Below, piece by piece: positions 1-8,133 of a DNA stretch of 51,002 nucleotides. The notes beneath the pieces were generated by a model. It was not told the DNA's origin and did not search any database. It was given only the letters and a program-made list of their open reading frames with translations. The DNA comes from an uncultured bacterium (lineage in GTDB: Bacteria; Elusimicrobiota; Elusimicrobia; Elusimicrobiales; Elusimicrobiaceae): positions 1-51,002 of the forward strand of contig CASFTM010000015.1 of NCBI GenBank assembly GCA_949297775.1, read 5' to 3'. A program made the translations under genes and the position numbers. Numbering within the stretch: position 1 is the stretch's first letter; each line of letters starts with the position of its first letter.

Positions 1-200
1 GGAAACAACGACCACAGCAACAACACAAGAGGAAACTTTCCTTTTTTGTCGTTGTCGTTGGGGGCCCTTTAGAGCCGCTTATAAAATACGCTTTCGGGCG
101 AAAAAGGCGTTTTATCTGTTTGAGCGCGGGGAACCCGCGCGAGTTATAAACGCCCGCCCGAAATATGTATTTTATGGCTCCCCGGGCCCCGCATTTTTTG
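1..200. repeat. long-hairpin repeat element, copy 1
   Basis: No gene is seen here. Bases 80-172 fold into one long imperfect hairpin built of nested arms: TAAAATAC with GTATTTTA, TTCGGGCG with CGCCCGAA, GGCGTTTTAT with ATAAACGCC, and a GC cap GCGCGGG/CCCGCGC. The reverse complement resembles 15.79-15.95 kb (shared cap, a CGGCTCTAAAGG block and a CAACGACAAC-rich tract), so the two copies lie in opposite orientation. The first 60 bases are rich in CAA/AAC triplets. The family is not one I recognise. Confidence 0.6.
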
Positions 201-226
201 GTACTTTTTTGTGCCCAAAAAAGTAC
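201..226. repeat. GTAC(T)6 / (A)6GTAC hairpin
   Basis: A perfect 10-bp inverted repeat, GTACTTTTTT with AAAAAAGTAC, surrounds the loop GTGCCC. The identical hairpin occurs at 31720-31745. In both places it precedes the TAACGGGCATAGAG repeat and then a pilin gene, so it seems to be part of one composite upstream module. It has no terminator-like GC stem with a T run. Confidence 0.6.
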
Positions 227-238
227 AGATAAGAACAA

Positions 239-454
239 TCGTGTTAGCAGGCATAGAGCGGGAGGCCAGCCTCTGGACTGTTTCGTTAGGGCGCGACATA
301 TCGGAACAGTGTGGCCTAAACTAGTCGTGCTAACGGGCATAGAGTAGGGGAGGCCAGCCTCTGGACTGTTACGTAAGGGCGCGACCGTGCGGGAACGGTG
401 TGGCTCTACTAGTCGTATTAGCGGGCATAGAGAGGGGAGCCCCGGCTCGGGGCC
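239..454. repeat. tandem structured repeat, about 2.5 units of ~87 bp
   Basis: Two full units (239-324, 325-412) and a partial third (413-454) share TCGTGCTAACGGGCATAGAG, a short hairpin, AGGGCGCGAC and GTGTGGC. The hairpin is GGCCAG-loop-CTGG(A) in units 1 and 2 and GCCCCG-GCT-CGGGGC in the third, so pairing is kept while the sequence changes. A second stem in unit 1, CTGTTTCG with CGGAACAG, contains a U-G pair only if the plus strand is the RNA. Related copies lie at 15704, 16009, 31755 and 40428. Confidence 0.75.
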
Positions 455-482
455 TTGACGCGTTTTTTTTTTTTGATAAATT
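455..482 (+). promoter_or_regulatory. T12-spacer promoter of pilin gene 1
   Basis: TTGACG (455-460) is separated by 16 nt (CG, twelve Ts, GA) from TAAATT (477-482), which ends six bases before the ATG at 489. The same geometry, with the same 16-nt spacer and T12, is found at 31800-31827 and 40668-40695. There is no Shine-Dalgarno, so the mRNA is probably leaderless. Confidence 0.55.
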
Positions 483-510
483 TTGCGTATGAGCAAAATT
501 TATCAAAAAA
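469..510. promoter_or_regulatory. 18-bp palindrome spanning -10 and start codon
   Basis: The left arm (469-486) and right arm (493-510) are perfect inverted repeats of 18 bp around the loop GTATGA, which contains the first bases of the ATG. If transcription starts at the ATG the left arm is not in the mRNA. The palindrome would then act in DNA, for example as an operator for a dimeric regulator, rather than as an RNA hairpin. It is conserved at 31834 and 40702. Confidence 0.55.
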
Positions 511-1010
511 CCCTTCCGGCGGGGAAAAACGCCGGATTTACGCTAATAGAGCTGTTAGTGGTCGTTTTAATCATTGGTATCCTGGCGGCGGTGGCACTTC
601 CGCAGTACCAGCTGGCGGTGGATAAGGCCCGCTACACGGAACTGCAAACCATCGGGGCCAAACTGCGTGATATGGTGGAGATGTATTATATGGCTAACGG
701 AGAATATCCCACGCAGTGGGCGGATTTGGATATCACTATCCCCGGCTGTAAAGAGGAAGGTTCTCTGTATGATTTGGTTTGCCAAAAAGTCCGCATTGAT
801 TTAAATGCAACCAATTTTAACGGTTGGGACGGCACAACACGTGCTTCCAGTAGTATGCTGGAAGGAAATGCCACCTATGTTTATTATTTTTTACATGCAG
901 GGAATAATTCCACATATGCAGGAAAAACGGAGTGCCAATCCTTAAATAACCGCGGAAAGAAACTTTGCAAAAGCCTTTGCGGAAGCGCCGGCCGCTGTTT
1001 TTTAAATTAA
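489..1010 (+). CDS. type IV prepilin-like protein (T12 cassette 1)
   Basis: This 173-residue prepilin has a 16-residue positively charged leader ending in NAG, cleavage expected before F17 (GFTLIELL), E at mature position 5, and a hydrophobic N-terminal helix of about 22 residues. The C-terminal domain is lineage-specific and carries five to six cysteines, including C-x12-C-K-S-L near the end. An upstream in-frame TTG (483) would add two residues, but ATG 489 fits the promoter geometry. The first ~130 nt are nearly identical to the genes at 31834 and 40702, after which the sequences diverge. It could be a minor pilin, a pseudopilin or a major pilin variant; family assignment is firm, the role is not. 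Confidence 0.9.
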   Translation: MSKIYQKTLPAGKNAGFTLIELLVVVLIIGILAAVALPQYQLAVDKARYTELQTIGAKLRDMVEMYYMANGEYPTQWADLDITIPGCKEEGSLYDLVCQKVRIDLNATNFNGWDGTTRASSSMLEGNATYVYYFLHAGNNSTYAGKTECQSLNNRGKKLCKSLCGSAGRCFLN

Positions 1011-1030
1011 TCCGTCCACGATTTGCCACA

Positions 1031-1062
1031 ACCCGGGGTTGCACAAACGCCCCGGGTTTTTT
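1031..1062 (+). terminator. intrinsic terminator after pilin gene 1
   Basis: CCCGGGG pairs with CCCCGGG and is followed by TTTTTT, about 20 nt after the pilin stop codon. Confidence 0.85.
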
Positions 1063-1118
1063 GCGTCGGGCAGATTGGCCCGTCTGCCGTTCGTCGTAAT
1101 TTAGTAAAATATATCTAT

Positions 1119-2969
1119 ATGATAGATATCAAAGACCTTTCCTTCCATTTTGGCCTTCGCACCTTGTTTGAAGACACTTCCGTAATGATTCAGGACGGGC
1201 AGAAAGTGGGGCTGGTGGGCCCGAACGGTTGCGGCAAAAGTACGCTTTTTAAATTGATTGAAGGAAAGTTCTCGCCAGACGGCGGGAAAATTGATGTCTC
1301 CCGCGGCACCAAAATTGCTTCCGTGGCGCAGGATATTTTGGACCCCTCCGTCCCTCTGCTGGACTATGTACTGGCCAGCGACAAAGAGCTTTCCTCCCTG
1401 CAAAAAGAATTGGAAAACCCCAATATCTCCGGCGAACGGATGGCGGAAGTGTTTGACCGGTTGGAATTTTTGGGCGCCCACAGCGCCGAGGCCCGTGCCA
1501 GCGCCATTTTAAGCGGTCTTGGGTTTCTAAACGAGGATTTCCGCCGCCCGCTGAAAGAATTTTCCGGCGGCTGGCAGGTGCGCGCCAACGTGGCGGCGTG
1601 TTTGTATGCGCCGTCCAACTGCCTGCTGTTGGACGAACCCACCAATCACCTGGATTTGGAAACCGCCATGTGGCTGGAAAATTATCTCGTCCGCCTGGAC
1701 AAAACGATTTTCATCATCAGCCACGACCGCCACATTTTAAACCGCCTCTGCGATAAAATCATCCACGTAGAGGATGCCCAACTGAAACTGTATAACGGCA
1801 ATTACGATACCTACGAACGCACCCGCGCCGCCGCCATAGAAGGCGCCCGCTTGGCTGCTGCCAAGCACGAACGCGTGGTGGCGCATTTGCAGTCGTTTGT
1901 GGACCGCTTCCGCTATAAGGCCACCAAAGCCAAACAGGCGCAGAGCCGTATTAAAATGATTGAAAAACTCGGCGACGCGCCCGCTATCCCCAAGGACCCG
2001 GAAGTGCATTTTCAATTTCCTTCGCCGGAGCGGCTGCAGAATTCGCTTGTAACGATAGAAAACGGCGTTGCCGGGTATGACGATAAACCCGTCTTGCAAA
2101 ATTTAAATTTACGCATAGAGCCTGATGACCGTATTGCGCTGTTGGGCGCCAACGGCAACGGCAAATCCACGCTGGCTAAAATTTTGTCGCACCGGCTGCT
2201 GCTGATGTCGGGGAAAATGACGATGGCTAAAAAAATGAAAATCGCCTATTTCTCCCAGCACCAAACCGAAGAATTGGACGTGGAAAAAACCCCTTACGAG
2301 CAGCTTTCCGCCGTAATGCCCTTGGCTACGGAAACGCAAATCCGCGCCCAGCTGGGGGCGTTTGGGCTAAATAAAGCCAAGTCGGATACAGAAATCGGCA
2401 AGCTGTCCGGCGGCGAAAAATCCCGCCTGCTTTTGGCGCTTATCACTAAGGATGCGCCGCACTTGCTTATTTTGGACGAACCCACCAACCACCTGGATAT
2501 CCAATCCCGCCAGGCATTGTTGGAAGCCTTAAACAATTACGAAGGTGCGGTGGTGCTTATCACGCACGATTTGCACGTGATTGAATATACCTGCGATACC
2601 TTGTGGATTGTATGCCGCGGTACGTGCCAAACGTTTACCGGCGATTTGGAAGATTACAAGGCCCAACTGTTAAAAAATAACGACCGCAACGACCTTGCCA
2701 GCGACAAAATGACTTCCAAAGAAGCCCAGCGCAAAGCCGCTGCTCAGCGGCGCGCGCGGGTGGCGCCGCTTAAAAAGGAAATCCGCGCCCTGGATGAAAA
2801 AATAGAAAAACTCTCCGCCCGCAAAAAAGCCTTAGAGGACCAACTGACCGTGCAATATTCCGCCGACAGCAGCATTGAACTGGCCCTGCTGACCGACCAA
2901 TTAAAAAACGCCGAGGACGAATGGATGCGCCTGAGCGAAGAGTACGAACAGGCCTGCGCCGCCGATTAA
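1119..2969 (+). CDS. ABC-F family ATPase (YheS-like)
   Basis: A soluble 616-residue protein with two ABC cassettes and no membrane segments, as in ABC-F ribosome-associated ATPases. The first Walker A is GPNGCGKST (34-42), followed by FSGGW and LLLDEPTNHLD. A linker with ATKAKQAQSRIKM follows, then a second Walker A (GANGNGKST), LSGGE and LDEPTNHLD, and a charged coiled-coil C-terminus of about 80 residues. Linker and tail resemble E. coli YheS most. The reading frame is open further upstream, but ATG 1119 matches the start of the family and lies 8 nt after a TAAAAT hexamer with no Shine-Dalgarno, so it is probably leaderless. It is followed 4 nt later by the helicase gene and likely co-transcribed. 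Confidence 0.92.
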   Translation: MIDIKDLSFHFGLRTLFEDTSVMIQDGQKVGLVGPNGCGKSTLFKLIEGKFSPDGGKIDVSRGTKIASVAQDILDPSVPLLDYVLASDKELSSLQKELENPNISGERMAEVFDRLEFLGAHSAEARASAILSGLGFLNEDFRRPLKEFSGGWQVRANVAACLYAPSNCLLLDEPTNHLDLETAMWLENYLVRLDKTIFIISHDRHILNRLCDKIIHVEDAQLKLYNGNYDTYERTRAAAIEGARLAAAKHERVVAHLQSFVDRFRYKATKAKQAQSRIKMIEKLGDAPAIPKDPEVHFQFPSPERLQNSLVTIENGVAGYDDKPVLQNLNLRIEPDDRIALLGANGNGKSTLAKILSHRLLLMSGKMTMAKKMKIAYFSQHQTEELDVEKTPYEQLSAVMPLATETQIRAQLGAFGLNKAKSDTEIGKLSGGEKSRLLLALITKDAPHLLILDEPTNHLDIQSRQALLEALNNYEGAVVLITHDLHVIEYTCDTLWIVCRGTCQTFTGDLEDYKAQLLKNNDRNDLASDKMTSKEAQRKAAAQRRARVAPLKKEIRALDEKIEKLSARKKALEDQLTVQYSADSSIELALLTDQLKNAEDEWMRLSEEYEQACAAD

Positions 2970-2973
2970 GGTT

Positions 2974-4467
2974 ATGAACGACTTTTCTATCCTGCCCGAA
3001 TTTTTGCAAACCGCCCTTAAACGGCTTAACATTACGGAACCGACCCCCGTGCAGGCGGGCGCGGTGGGCCCCGCACTGCAGGGGCGCGACGTGCTGGCAA
3101 CCGCACAGACGGGTACCGGCAAAACGTTTGCTTTCCTGTTGCCGTTAGCGGTGCGCCTGGCCCAAAATCCTGAAGAAAATGCGCTTGTTTTGTCGCCCAC
3201 GCGCGAACTGGCCCAGCAGACTCAAAACGAATTAAAAAAGCTCTTTTCGGACGATTTTACGCTTCAAACCGCGCTTGTGGTGGGCGGGGACAATATCCAC
3301 AAGCAATATGCCGATTTGCGCGATAAACCGCGCGTGATTATCGCTACGCCCGGGCGGCTGTTGGACCATATGGGCCGAAAAAGCGTCAATCTGAAAAAAA
3401 CCCATATGTTGGTGCTGGACGAAACCGACCGGATGCTGGATATGGGGTTTATTGACGATATGCGGAGGATTGTATCCGCCTTGCCTGCGCCGCGGCAGAC
3501 GATGCTTTTTTCCGCCACTCTTCCCAAGGAAATGGAAGCCTTGGCAAAAGAGTTTCTGCACAGTCCGGTGCGCGTAAAAATCGGTTCCGTGGTAACGCCG
3601 GCCGATTTGGTGGTGCAGGAAATTGTGCATGTGGACGTGCGCGAAAAACTGTCCCAGCTGCTGCACGAACTGAACACGCGCCAAGGCTCCATTTTAATTT
3701 TTACCCGCACCAAACACGGCGCGGAGCGGTTGGCTAAACAGCTTAAACTGTACGGGCAAAAAGCCAACGCTCTGCACGGGGAACTGCGCCAAAACCGCCG
3801 CCGGCAGGTGCTGGAATTTTTCCGAAGCGGCGCCGTGCGTATTTTGGTAGCTACCGATTTGGCGGCCCGCGGAATTGACGTGCCGCACATCGCGCACGTC
3901 ATTAACTACGACTTGCCCCAATCCCCGGAAGATTATATCCACCGCATTGGGCGCACGGGGCGCGCCGGCTCGGTGGGGGCAGCGCTTTCGCTGATTTCGG
4001 ACGACGGGCAAAAATGGAAAGATATTTGCAAAGTTACCCGTTTTTCTATCCCCGTCAAAACCGTTCAAAAAACCATTGAACCCCTGCCCGCGCCTAAATT
4101 CGTGGCGCAGGAGGAAGGCGCCGCCCACGCCAAAAACCGCCGCAAAACGCCTGCCCGGAGCCAGGCGAATGCCGCACCGTCAAAACTTTCCGCCCAGCCG
4201 GCAGAATCTTTGCGCGCACCAGGGGAGGCTGCCTGCTCTATAAAGAAAAAGCCCGCCCCAAAACGCACTTTGCCGCCCACACCGCGTGTGCAGGCGCAGC
4301 CCGCCGCGCCAGCCGGAACAAACCCGTTCCGTACGGTAAAAGTCGGCGCCAGCAAAAAAGCTTTGGCCCGCAGGAAGGAAACGGAACGGAAACCAAACAG
4401 CACTGCCCAATCAACCAGAAAAAATAAAAAGGCTTTTGCCAAATTCTTTAAGCGCAAACGGCGTTGA
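2974..4467 (+). CDS. DEAD-box ATP-dependent RNA helicase
   Basis: A 497-residue helicase with the Q motif (TPVQ), motif I AQTGTGKT (44-51), PTRELAQQ, TPGR, motif II DETD in place of the commoner DEAD, SATL, and HRIGRTGRAG in the second RecA-like domain. A basic tail of about 130 residues, rich in K, R, A and P, follows the core and probably binds RNA. The start follows the ABC-F stop by 4 nt with AAGG upstream. The pairing with an ABC-F ATPase suggests a shared role in ribosome or RNA handling. The subfamily (RhlE, DbpA or CsdA-like) cannot be fixed by eye; the compact core looks RhlE-like. Confidence 0.92.
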   Translation: MNDFSILPEFLQTALKRLNITEPTPVQAGAVGPALQGRDVLATAQTGTGKTFAFLLPLAVRLAQNPEENALVLSPTRELAQQTQNELKKLFSDDFTLQTALVVGGDNIHKQYADLRDKPRVIIATPGRLLDHMGRKSVNLKKTHMLVLDETDRMLDMGFIDDMRRIVSALPAPRQTMLFSATLPKEMEALAKEFLHSPVRVKIGSVVTPADLVVQEIVHVDVREKLSQLLHELNTRQGSILIFTRTKHGAERLAKQLKLYGQKANALHGELRQNRRRQVLEFFRSGAVRILVATDLAARGIDVPHIAHVINYDLPQSPEDYIHRIGRTGRAGSVGAALSLISDDGQKWKDICKVTRFSIPVKTVQKTIEPLPAPKFVAQEEGAAHAKNRRKTPARSQANAAPSKLSAQPAESLRAPGEAACSIKKKPAPKRTLPPTPRVQAQPAAPAGTNPFRTVKVGASKKALARRKETERKPNSTAQSTRKNKKAFAKFFKRKRR

Positions 4468-4479
4468 ATGCGGAATATA

Positions 4480-4519
4480 AAAAAGTAAAACCCCGGGATG
4501 AACCGGGGTTTTACTTTTT
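4480..4519. terminator. bidirectional terminator
   Basis: A long symmetric stem, AAAAGTAAAACCCCGG with CCGGGGTTTTACTTTT, sits between the convergent helicase (+) and pilin (-) genes. T runs on both strands let it serve both. Confidence 0.85.
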
Positions 4520-4547
4520 AAGGGAATACAGATTGGCTGACAGCTGT

Positions 4548-5036
4548 TTATGAGCCGATTACATACAAGCTGCCTAATTTGGAATCGCTTAACGCTTCAC
4601 ACAGCCACTTGTATTTTTCCGAGTTGCTGGAACAGGTGAGCAAATCCTTACGTTTTGTGCCGGAATCAAAGACGTAATACATTCTAAAGCAATAGGTGTT
4701 GCTGTAGGAATTATTCCCATCTATACGACAGGCGGAAATATTGTTTGCGGAAAAAGTATAGTGAAATTTTCCAATATTAAAGGAACTGCTGTTGGGGGTG
4801 TCCGCATCAAAAAAAGATACGTCCAGCCCGTTTAATTTCAAGGGGTCTTCGGAGTTGGCGGCGCGGTAGCGTTTGGCAGAATCAAAAATTGCGCGCAGGT
4901 TTGTCAGCGCTTCTATGGCTTCGGCGCGCTGCACCGAGCGGCGGTACTGCGGCATAGCCACCGAAGTTAAAATCGCAATAATCAATACAACAGCTAACAA
5001 TTCAATCAACGTAAAACCGGATTTGATATGGTTCAT
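4548..5036 (-). CDS. type IV prepilin-like protein
   Basis: This 162-residue prepilin has the short leader MNHIKSG, cleavage expected before F8, then TLIELLAVVLIIAILTSVA. The C-terminal domain ends with C-x10-C in the same position as in the other pilin-like genes here. ATG 5036 is chosen over the upstream in-frame ATG 5117 because AAGGAG lies just before it and the leader is then of normal length. It lacks the T12 cassette and has an ordinary promoter. It is divergent from the pilin gene at 5172, so the pair may be co-regulated from the ~135-bp gap. Confidence 0.9.
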   Translation of the reverse strand: MNHIKSGFTLIELLAVVLIIAILTSVAMPQYRRSVQRAEAIEALTNLRAIFDSAKRYRAANSEDPLKLNGLDVSFFDADTPNSSSFNIGKFHYTFSANNISACRIDGNNSYSNTYCFRMYYVFDSGTKRKDLLTCSSNSEKYKWLCEALSDSKLGSLYVIGS

Positions 5037-5058
5037 AAAATCTCCTTGTTCTTTGTAC

Positions 5059-5087
5059 AGTATATCGGTTTTTCGGGGTTTTTTCAA
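5059..5087 (-). promoter_or_regulatory. sigma-70 type promoter of pilin (4548-5036)
   Basis: On the minus strand TTGAAA (5087-5082) and TATACT (5064-5059) are separated by 17 nt, about 25 nt upstream of the ATG. Confidence 0.75.
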
Positions 5088-5111
5088 TATGGAATTTCGT
5101 AGAAAAACTCC

Positions 5112-5139
5112 TTGCAAGCGCTAGAAAAAAGGCTATAAT
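5112..5139 (+). promoter_or_regulatory. sigma-70 type promoter of pilin (5172-5699)
   Basis: TTGCAA (5112-5117) and TATAAT (5134-5139) are separated by 16 nt. AGAGG precedes the ATG at 5172. Confidence 0.7.
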
Positions 5140-5171
5140 AAATATAGTATTCCAATTTTAAAGAGGTTTTT

Positions 5172-5699
5172 ATGCACAGTAAATGTATCCGGAAAGGGTT
5201 TACCCTGACAGAATTGATGGCAGTAGTGATTATCGTTTCTATTTTGGCAGGGATAGCAATCGGTTCGTATAAAAAAGCCGTGGAACGCAGTCACTTTGCC
5301 GAAGGCTTGTCGGCTGGGGCTGCCGTGGCGGAAGCGGTCAGCCGGTTTGATTATGAGAACGAAGGCACTTCTTTTGAAACCCGCCGCCCGAAAATTTCGC
5401 AGCTGGATATTGGTTTTGAAAACGACCGTAAGTGTACGCAGTGGACGTCCGATGCGGATTACTGTTTTAAAACCCGCTATTTTGAGGTCATTGTACTGAA
5501 CTCAAATAGAATACAGGTAAACCGCGTTCAGGGAAATTCCTTGAAGGATTATTATTTTTACTTTTATCCGGAATCCAGAAGCCGCACGGCTGAGCAGTGC
5601 TGTTCGCGTTCTCAGTTGGGGGCGGATTTGTGCAAAAATATGGGGTATACTTCCTGCTCCGGTTCCGGCAGTTCGGTGCAGTGCAGCAAGCCGCTATAA
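5172..5699 (+). CDS. type IV prepilin-like protein, divergent
   Basis: A 175-residue prepilin with a basic leader (MHSKCIRKG) and cleavage before F10 in GFTLTELMAVVIIVSILAGIA. The helix is more divergent than in the other copies: the usual ALPQY is replaced by AIGSY, although the E at mature +5 is kept. The C-terminal half is cysteine-rich, with a CC pair and C-K-N-M-G near the end, matching the C-x8-12-C-[KQR] motif of its paralogues. This and the absence of ALPQY suggest a minor pilin or pseudopilin rather than the main subunit, which is inference. Confidence 0.88.
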   Translation: MHSKCIRKGFTLTELMAVVIIVSILAGIAIGSYKKAVERSHFAEGLSAGAAVAEAVSRFDYENEGTSFETRRPKISQLDIGFENDRKCTQWTSDADYCFKTRYFEVIVLNSNRIQVNRVQGNSLKDYYFYFYPESRSRTAEQCCSRSQLGADLCKNMGYTSCSGSGSSVQCSKPL

Positions 5700-5715
5700 C
5701 TGTTTTGTGCAAGCA

Positions 5716-5748
5716 TAAGCCCGCCGGATAAATTCCGGCGGGCTTTTT
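5716..5748 (+). terminator. intrinsic terminator
   Basis: AAGCCCGCCGG pairs with CCGGCGGGCTT and is followed by a T run, 17 nt after the pilin stop. Confidence 0.85.
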
Positions 5749-5868
5749 GTTGTATCCGGGATTAAATGAAAAGTTTTAGTTGAGGAAATAGCCTTCAAAC
5801 CGGGCTTCTTTCTTGAGGCCCAATCGTGTGGTTGGCAATGCCGTATGGGTGTTACAGATAAAAAGACA

Positions 5869-6137
5869 TAAAAAAACCATAAAGTTTTGGCTTTATGGTC
5901 CGCTTGGCCGTTTTAGACAGGCGGAAGAAAATTTCTTCCCCTGTCCGCCGGTGAATGTCTGGCCGGCTGCAAACTGCTCTGTGGGAGGCCGCCTATGCGG
6001 CGCTTCCGGTTATTTCTTGCTGATCATGTAATGCGCGCCGCTTACGTTTTCGCCGACTTTAACGAGCGCTTCAGCCATTTTTTCCAAAATCTTGGTCATT
6101 TTTTCCTCCTGTTAAAATTATTTTTATTTTCTTTTCT
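5869..6137 (-). ncRNA. candidate small transcript carrying a 29-codon ORF
   Basis: Read on the minus strand, a near-consensus promoter (6172-6144) and a good intrinsic terminator (CCATAAAG with CTTTATGG, then seven Ts, at 5899-5869) delimit a transcript of about 270 nt. It holds a short ORF with an ideal Shine-Dalgarno at the 5' end, then about 110 nt with a strong hairpin at 5945-5916 (14 bp with one bulge). It could be a small-protein mRNA, a regulatory RNA, or both. The plus-strand gap between the pilin and nadB contains no other gene. Confidence 0.55.
6010..6099 (-). CDS. 29-residue amphipathic small protein, function unknown
   Basis: The peptide begins MTKILEKMAEALVKVGENVS and ends in ISKK. 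AGGAGG ends 5 nt before the ATG, the strongest ribosome-binding site in the window, and a TTTACA-17-TATAAT promoter lies upstream. The N-terminal 17 residues have hydrophobic residues spaced as in an amphipathic helix (I4, L5, M8, L12, V13), with acidic and basic residues between them. There is no cysteine, so an Agr-type thiolactone is unlikely. I do not recognise the family. Candidates are a small membrane-associated regulator or a PSM-like peptide; both are speculation. Confidence 0.55.
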   Translation of the reverse strand: MTKILEKMAEALVKVGENVSGAHYMISKK

Positions 6138-6143
6138 TAAAAT

Positions 6144-6172
6144 ATTATACAAATTTTATGAACGGTTGTAAA
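6144..6172 (-). promoter_or_regulatory. near-consensus promoter of the small transcript
   Basis: On the minus strand TTTACA (6172-6167) and TATAAT (6149-6144) are exactly 17 nt apart. Five of six and six of six bases match the sigma-70 consensus. Confidence 0.75.
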
Positions 6173-6269
6173 TTAAGGGGATATATAATAACAAATATAA
6201 AATAAATATGCAAGAAAAATTTAGCTTTTTTTCAAGCTTGGCGGCCCTGTCCTTTTATATAATATAAGC

Positions 6270-7829
6270 ATGAAAGTACTGCATACGGATTGTTTGGTAA
6301 TCGGGGGCGGCATTGCCGGGTGTGTATATGCGCACCAAGCCGCCAAAAAAGGGCTTAAAACGATGCTCTTGTGCTGCGGGGAAATGCCCCAGGCAAACAG
6401 TGATTTGGCCCAAGGGGGGATTGTCTATGAACCCCGCTTGAATATGGACGATTTATTGGCCGACGTCCAAATGGCCACCGCCGGTATGTGCAACGCCGAA
6501 GCGGTAAAAGAAATTTCCGCCGCCGGCTGCAAAGCCGTAGAAGAAGTGTTTTTAAAAGATTTGTCCGTTCCTTTTGACCGCGACGAAAAACATCAACTGC
6601 GCTTTACGCGTGAAGGCGCCCACCGCAAAAACCGCATTATTTATTCCAAAGACACCACCGGCCACGCGATGTTAAACGCCATCCAGGACGCCGTGCGCAA
6701 AAACCCGCAAATCACCGTGCGGGAATTTGCTTCCGCAATTGATTTATTAACCCTTTCGCACAGCTCGCCCGACCCGATGGACCGCTACTATCCGCTGACG
6801 GTATTCGGCGCATACGTTTTGGACAACAAAACGGGAGAAGTGTTTGCCGTCACCGCCAAGAAAACCGTTTTGGCTACCGGAGGAGTGGGGCAGGTCTACC
6901 GCCATACCACCAACGCCGACCATGCCTACGGGCACGGAATTGCTATGGCGTACCGCGTGGGGGCGCGTGTGATGAATATGGAGTTTTTGCAATTCCATCC
7001 CACGGTGTTTGCCAAAGGGAAAAGCTTTCTCTTGTCCGAAGCGCTGCGCGGCGAAGGAGCCATTCTGCGCAACTGCAACGGGGAAGCTTTTATGGCAAAA
7101 TACCACCCGCTCAAAGACTTGGCCCCGCGCGACATCGTGGCCCGCGCCATTGAAGAAGAACGCCTAAAAACTTCCCACGATTGCGTGTATTTGGATATTA
7201 CCGCCAATCCTGCGGAAGAGACCAAAGAACGCTTTCCGGCAATTTACAAAAAATGCTTGGAAGAAGGCTTTGATATGACCAAAGTGCCCGTGCCGGTGGT
7301 GCCAGCGGCGCACTATTTCTGCGGCGGCGTGTACGCCACGCCGGACGGACGCACCAACATTGCGCACCTAAACGCCATTGGCGAAACCGCCTGCACCGGC
7401 TACCACGGGGCAAACCGTTTGGCAAGCACCTCGCTGCTGGAAGCGGTGGCGATGGGGTATTTGTGTGCCGAGTCGGACGCCAAAGAAATCGCCAACGGTT
7501 CTTTCCATATTCCGCAGCCCAAACCGTGGGTGGTGCCGGAAGAAAAGCCGGATTTGAACTTAGTCAAGCAAGACTTGGCCACCCTGCGCAATACGATGTG
7601 GAACTATGTAGGCTTAATCCGCAGCCGCAAGCACTTGGACCGCGCGGAAAAAATTCTGCGCCACCTGCACAACGAAATTGACGTGTTCTATAAAGGAGCG
7701 GCGTTGTGCCAGGAATTGTTGGACCTGCGCAACGGCACGCAGACGGCGCTTTTAATTACTTACGCCGCTTTGAAAAACCGCCATTCGGTGGGGTGCCATT
7801 ACCTGTCGGATGAAGTGAAATCCGCCTAA
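6270..7829 (+). CDS. nadB: L-aspartate oxidase
   Basis: NadB oxidises L-aspartate to iminoaspartate with FAD, the first step of de novo NAD synthesis. The 519-residue protein begins with the dinucleotide-binding motif GGGIAGCVYA and keeps SDLAQGGI, ATGGVGQVY, the substrate region FLQFHPT, SEALRGEGAIL, AHYFCGGV and GANRLASTSLLE, followed by the C-terminal helical domain. TATAAT (6258-6263) ends 6 nt before the ATG with no Shine-Dalgarno, so the mRNA is probably leaderless. No nadA or nadC is adjacent; the NAD synthetase lies at 45746. The active-site loop reads REGAHRKNRII where many NadB proteins have EGGHS, a modest variation. Confidence 0.93.
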   Translation: MKVLHTDCLVIGGGIAGCVYAHQAAKKGLKTMLLCCGEMPQANSDLAQGGIVYEPRLNMDDLLADVQMATAGMCNAEAVKEISAAGCKAVEEVFLKDLSVPFDRDEKHQLRFTREGAHRKNRIIYSKDTTGHAMLNAIQDAVRKNPQITVREFASAIDLLTLSHSSPDPMDRYYPLTVFGAYVLDNKTGEVFAVTAKKTVLATGGVGQVYRHTTNADHAYGHGIAMAYRVGARVMNMEFLQFHPTVFAKGKSFLLSEALRGEGAILRNCNGEAFMAKYHPLKDLAPRDIVARAIEEERLKTSHDCVYLDITANPAEETKERFPAIYKKCLEEGFDMTKVPVPVVPAAHYFCGGVYATPDGRTNIAHLNAIGETACTGYHGANRLASTSLLEAVAMGYLCAESDAKEIANGSFHIPQPKPWVVPEEKPDLNLVKQDLATLRNTMWNYVGLIRSRKHLDRAEKILRHLHNEIDVFYKGAALCQELLDLRNGTQTALLITYAALKNRHSVGCHYLSDEVKSA

Positions 7830-7845
7830 CTATCAGCCAAATTTA

Positions 7846-7880
7846 AGCGCCGGACGGGAAATCCCGCCCGGCGCTTTTTT
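7846..7880 (+). terminator. intrinsic terminator of nadB
   Basis: AAGCGCCGG-ACGGG pairs with CCCG-CCCGGCGCTT and is followed by TTTTTT. Confidence 0.85.
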
Positions 7881-8130
7881 GTCCAAACATCGCTTGGGGC
7901 GGGTGGCGTATGGATGCTGCGCAAAGCCATTTGAAAACCCGTCAATCCGGTTTGTGTGTGTATTTGAACCCCTTTGCCCCGCCCGTGGCAGGGGGCGGCG
8001 TCTGAAACCCAAGGAACGGCCCCCGGCGCGGAGCCGAAAACAGGCCCCCGGCGGAGCGGCGAAGGTGCCGGCGGCAAGGGCTTTGGCGGTGGGGGTTTCT
8101 CCTCAACAAGTTACGGCGGGGAAGTAAGAT
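7881..8130. other. GC-rich stretch without a recognisable gene
   Basis: Between the nadB terminator and a set of hairpins lie about 250 bp, markedly G- and C-rich in the second half. A TTG-started plus-strand frame of 82 codons (7879-8127) and a minus-strand frame (7826-8077) are open, but neither has a Shine-Dalgarno, a plausible composition or a recognisable motif. I see no tmRNA, RNase P or SRP RNA signature. It may be gene debris or an unknown structured RNA. Confidence 0.3.
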
Positions 8131-8133
8131 AAA

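Noticed and set aside
239-454. TAACGGG repeats as integron attC sites
   Set aside because: GTTAGGG and GCTAAC boxes resemble the R' and R'' cores, but their order and spacing do not fit an attC site, no integrase gene is present, and the pilin genes are single scattered units, not a cassette array.
1023-1118. N-terminal extension of the ABC-F gene
   Set aside because: The open frame includes the previous terminator; family alignment and the -10 position both favour ATG 1119.
7879-8127. 82-codon plus-strand frame after nadB
   Set aside because: TTG start without Shine-Dalgarno, atypical composition, and it begins inside the nadB terminator.
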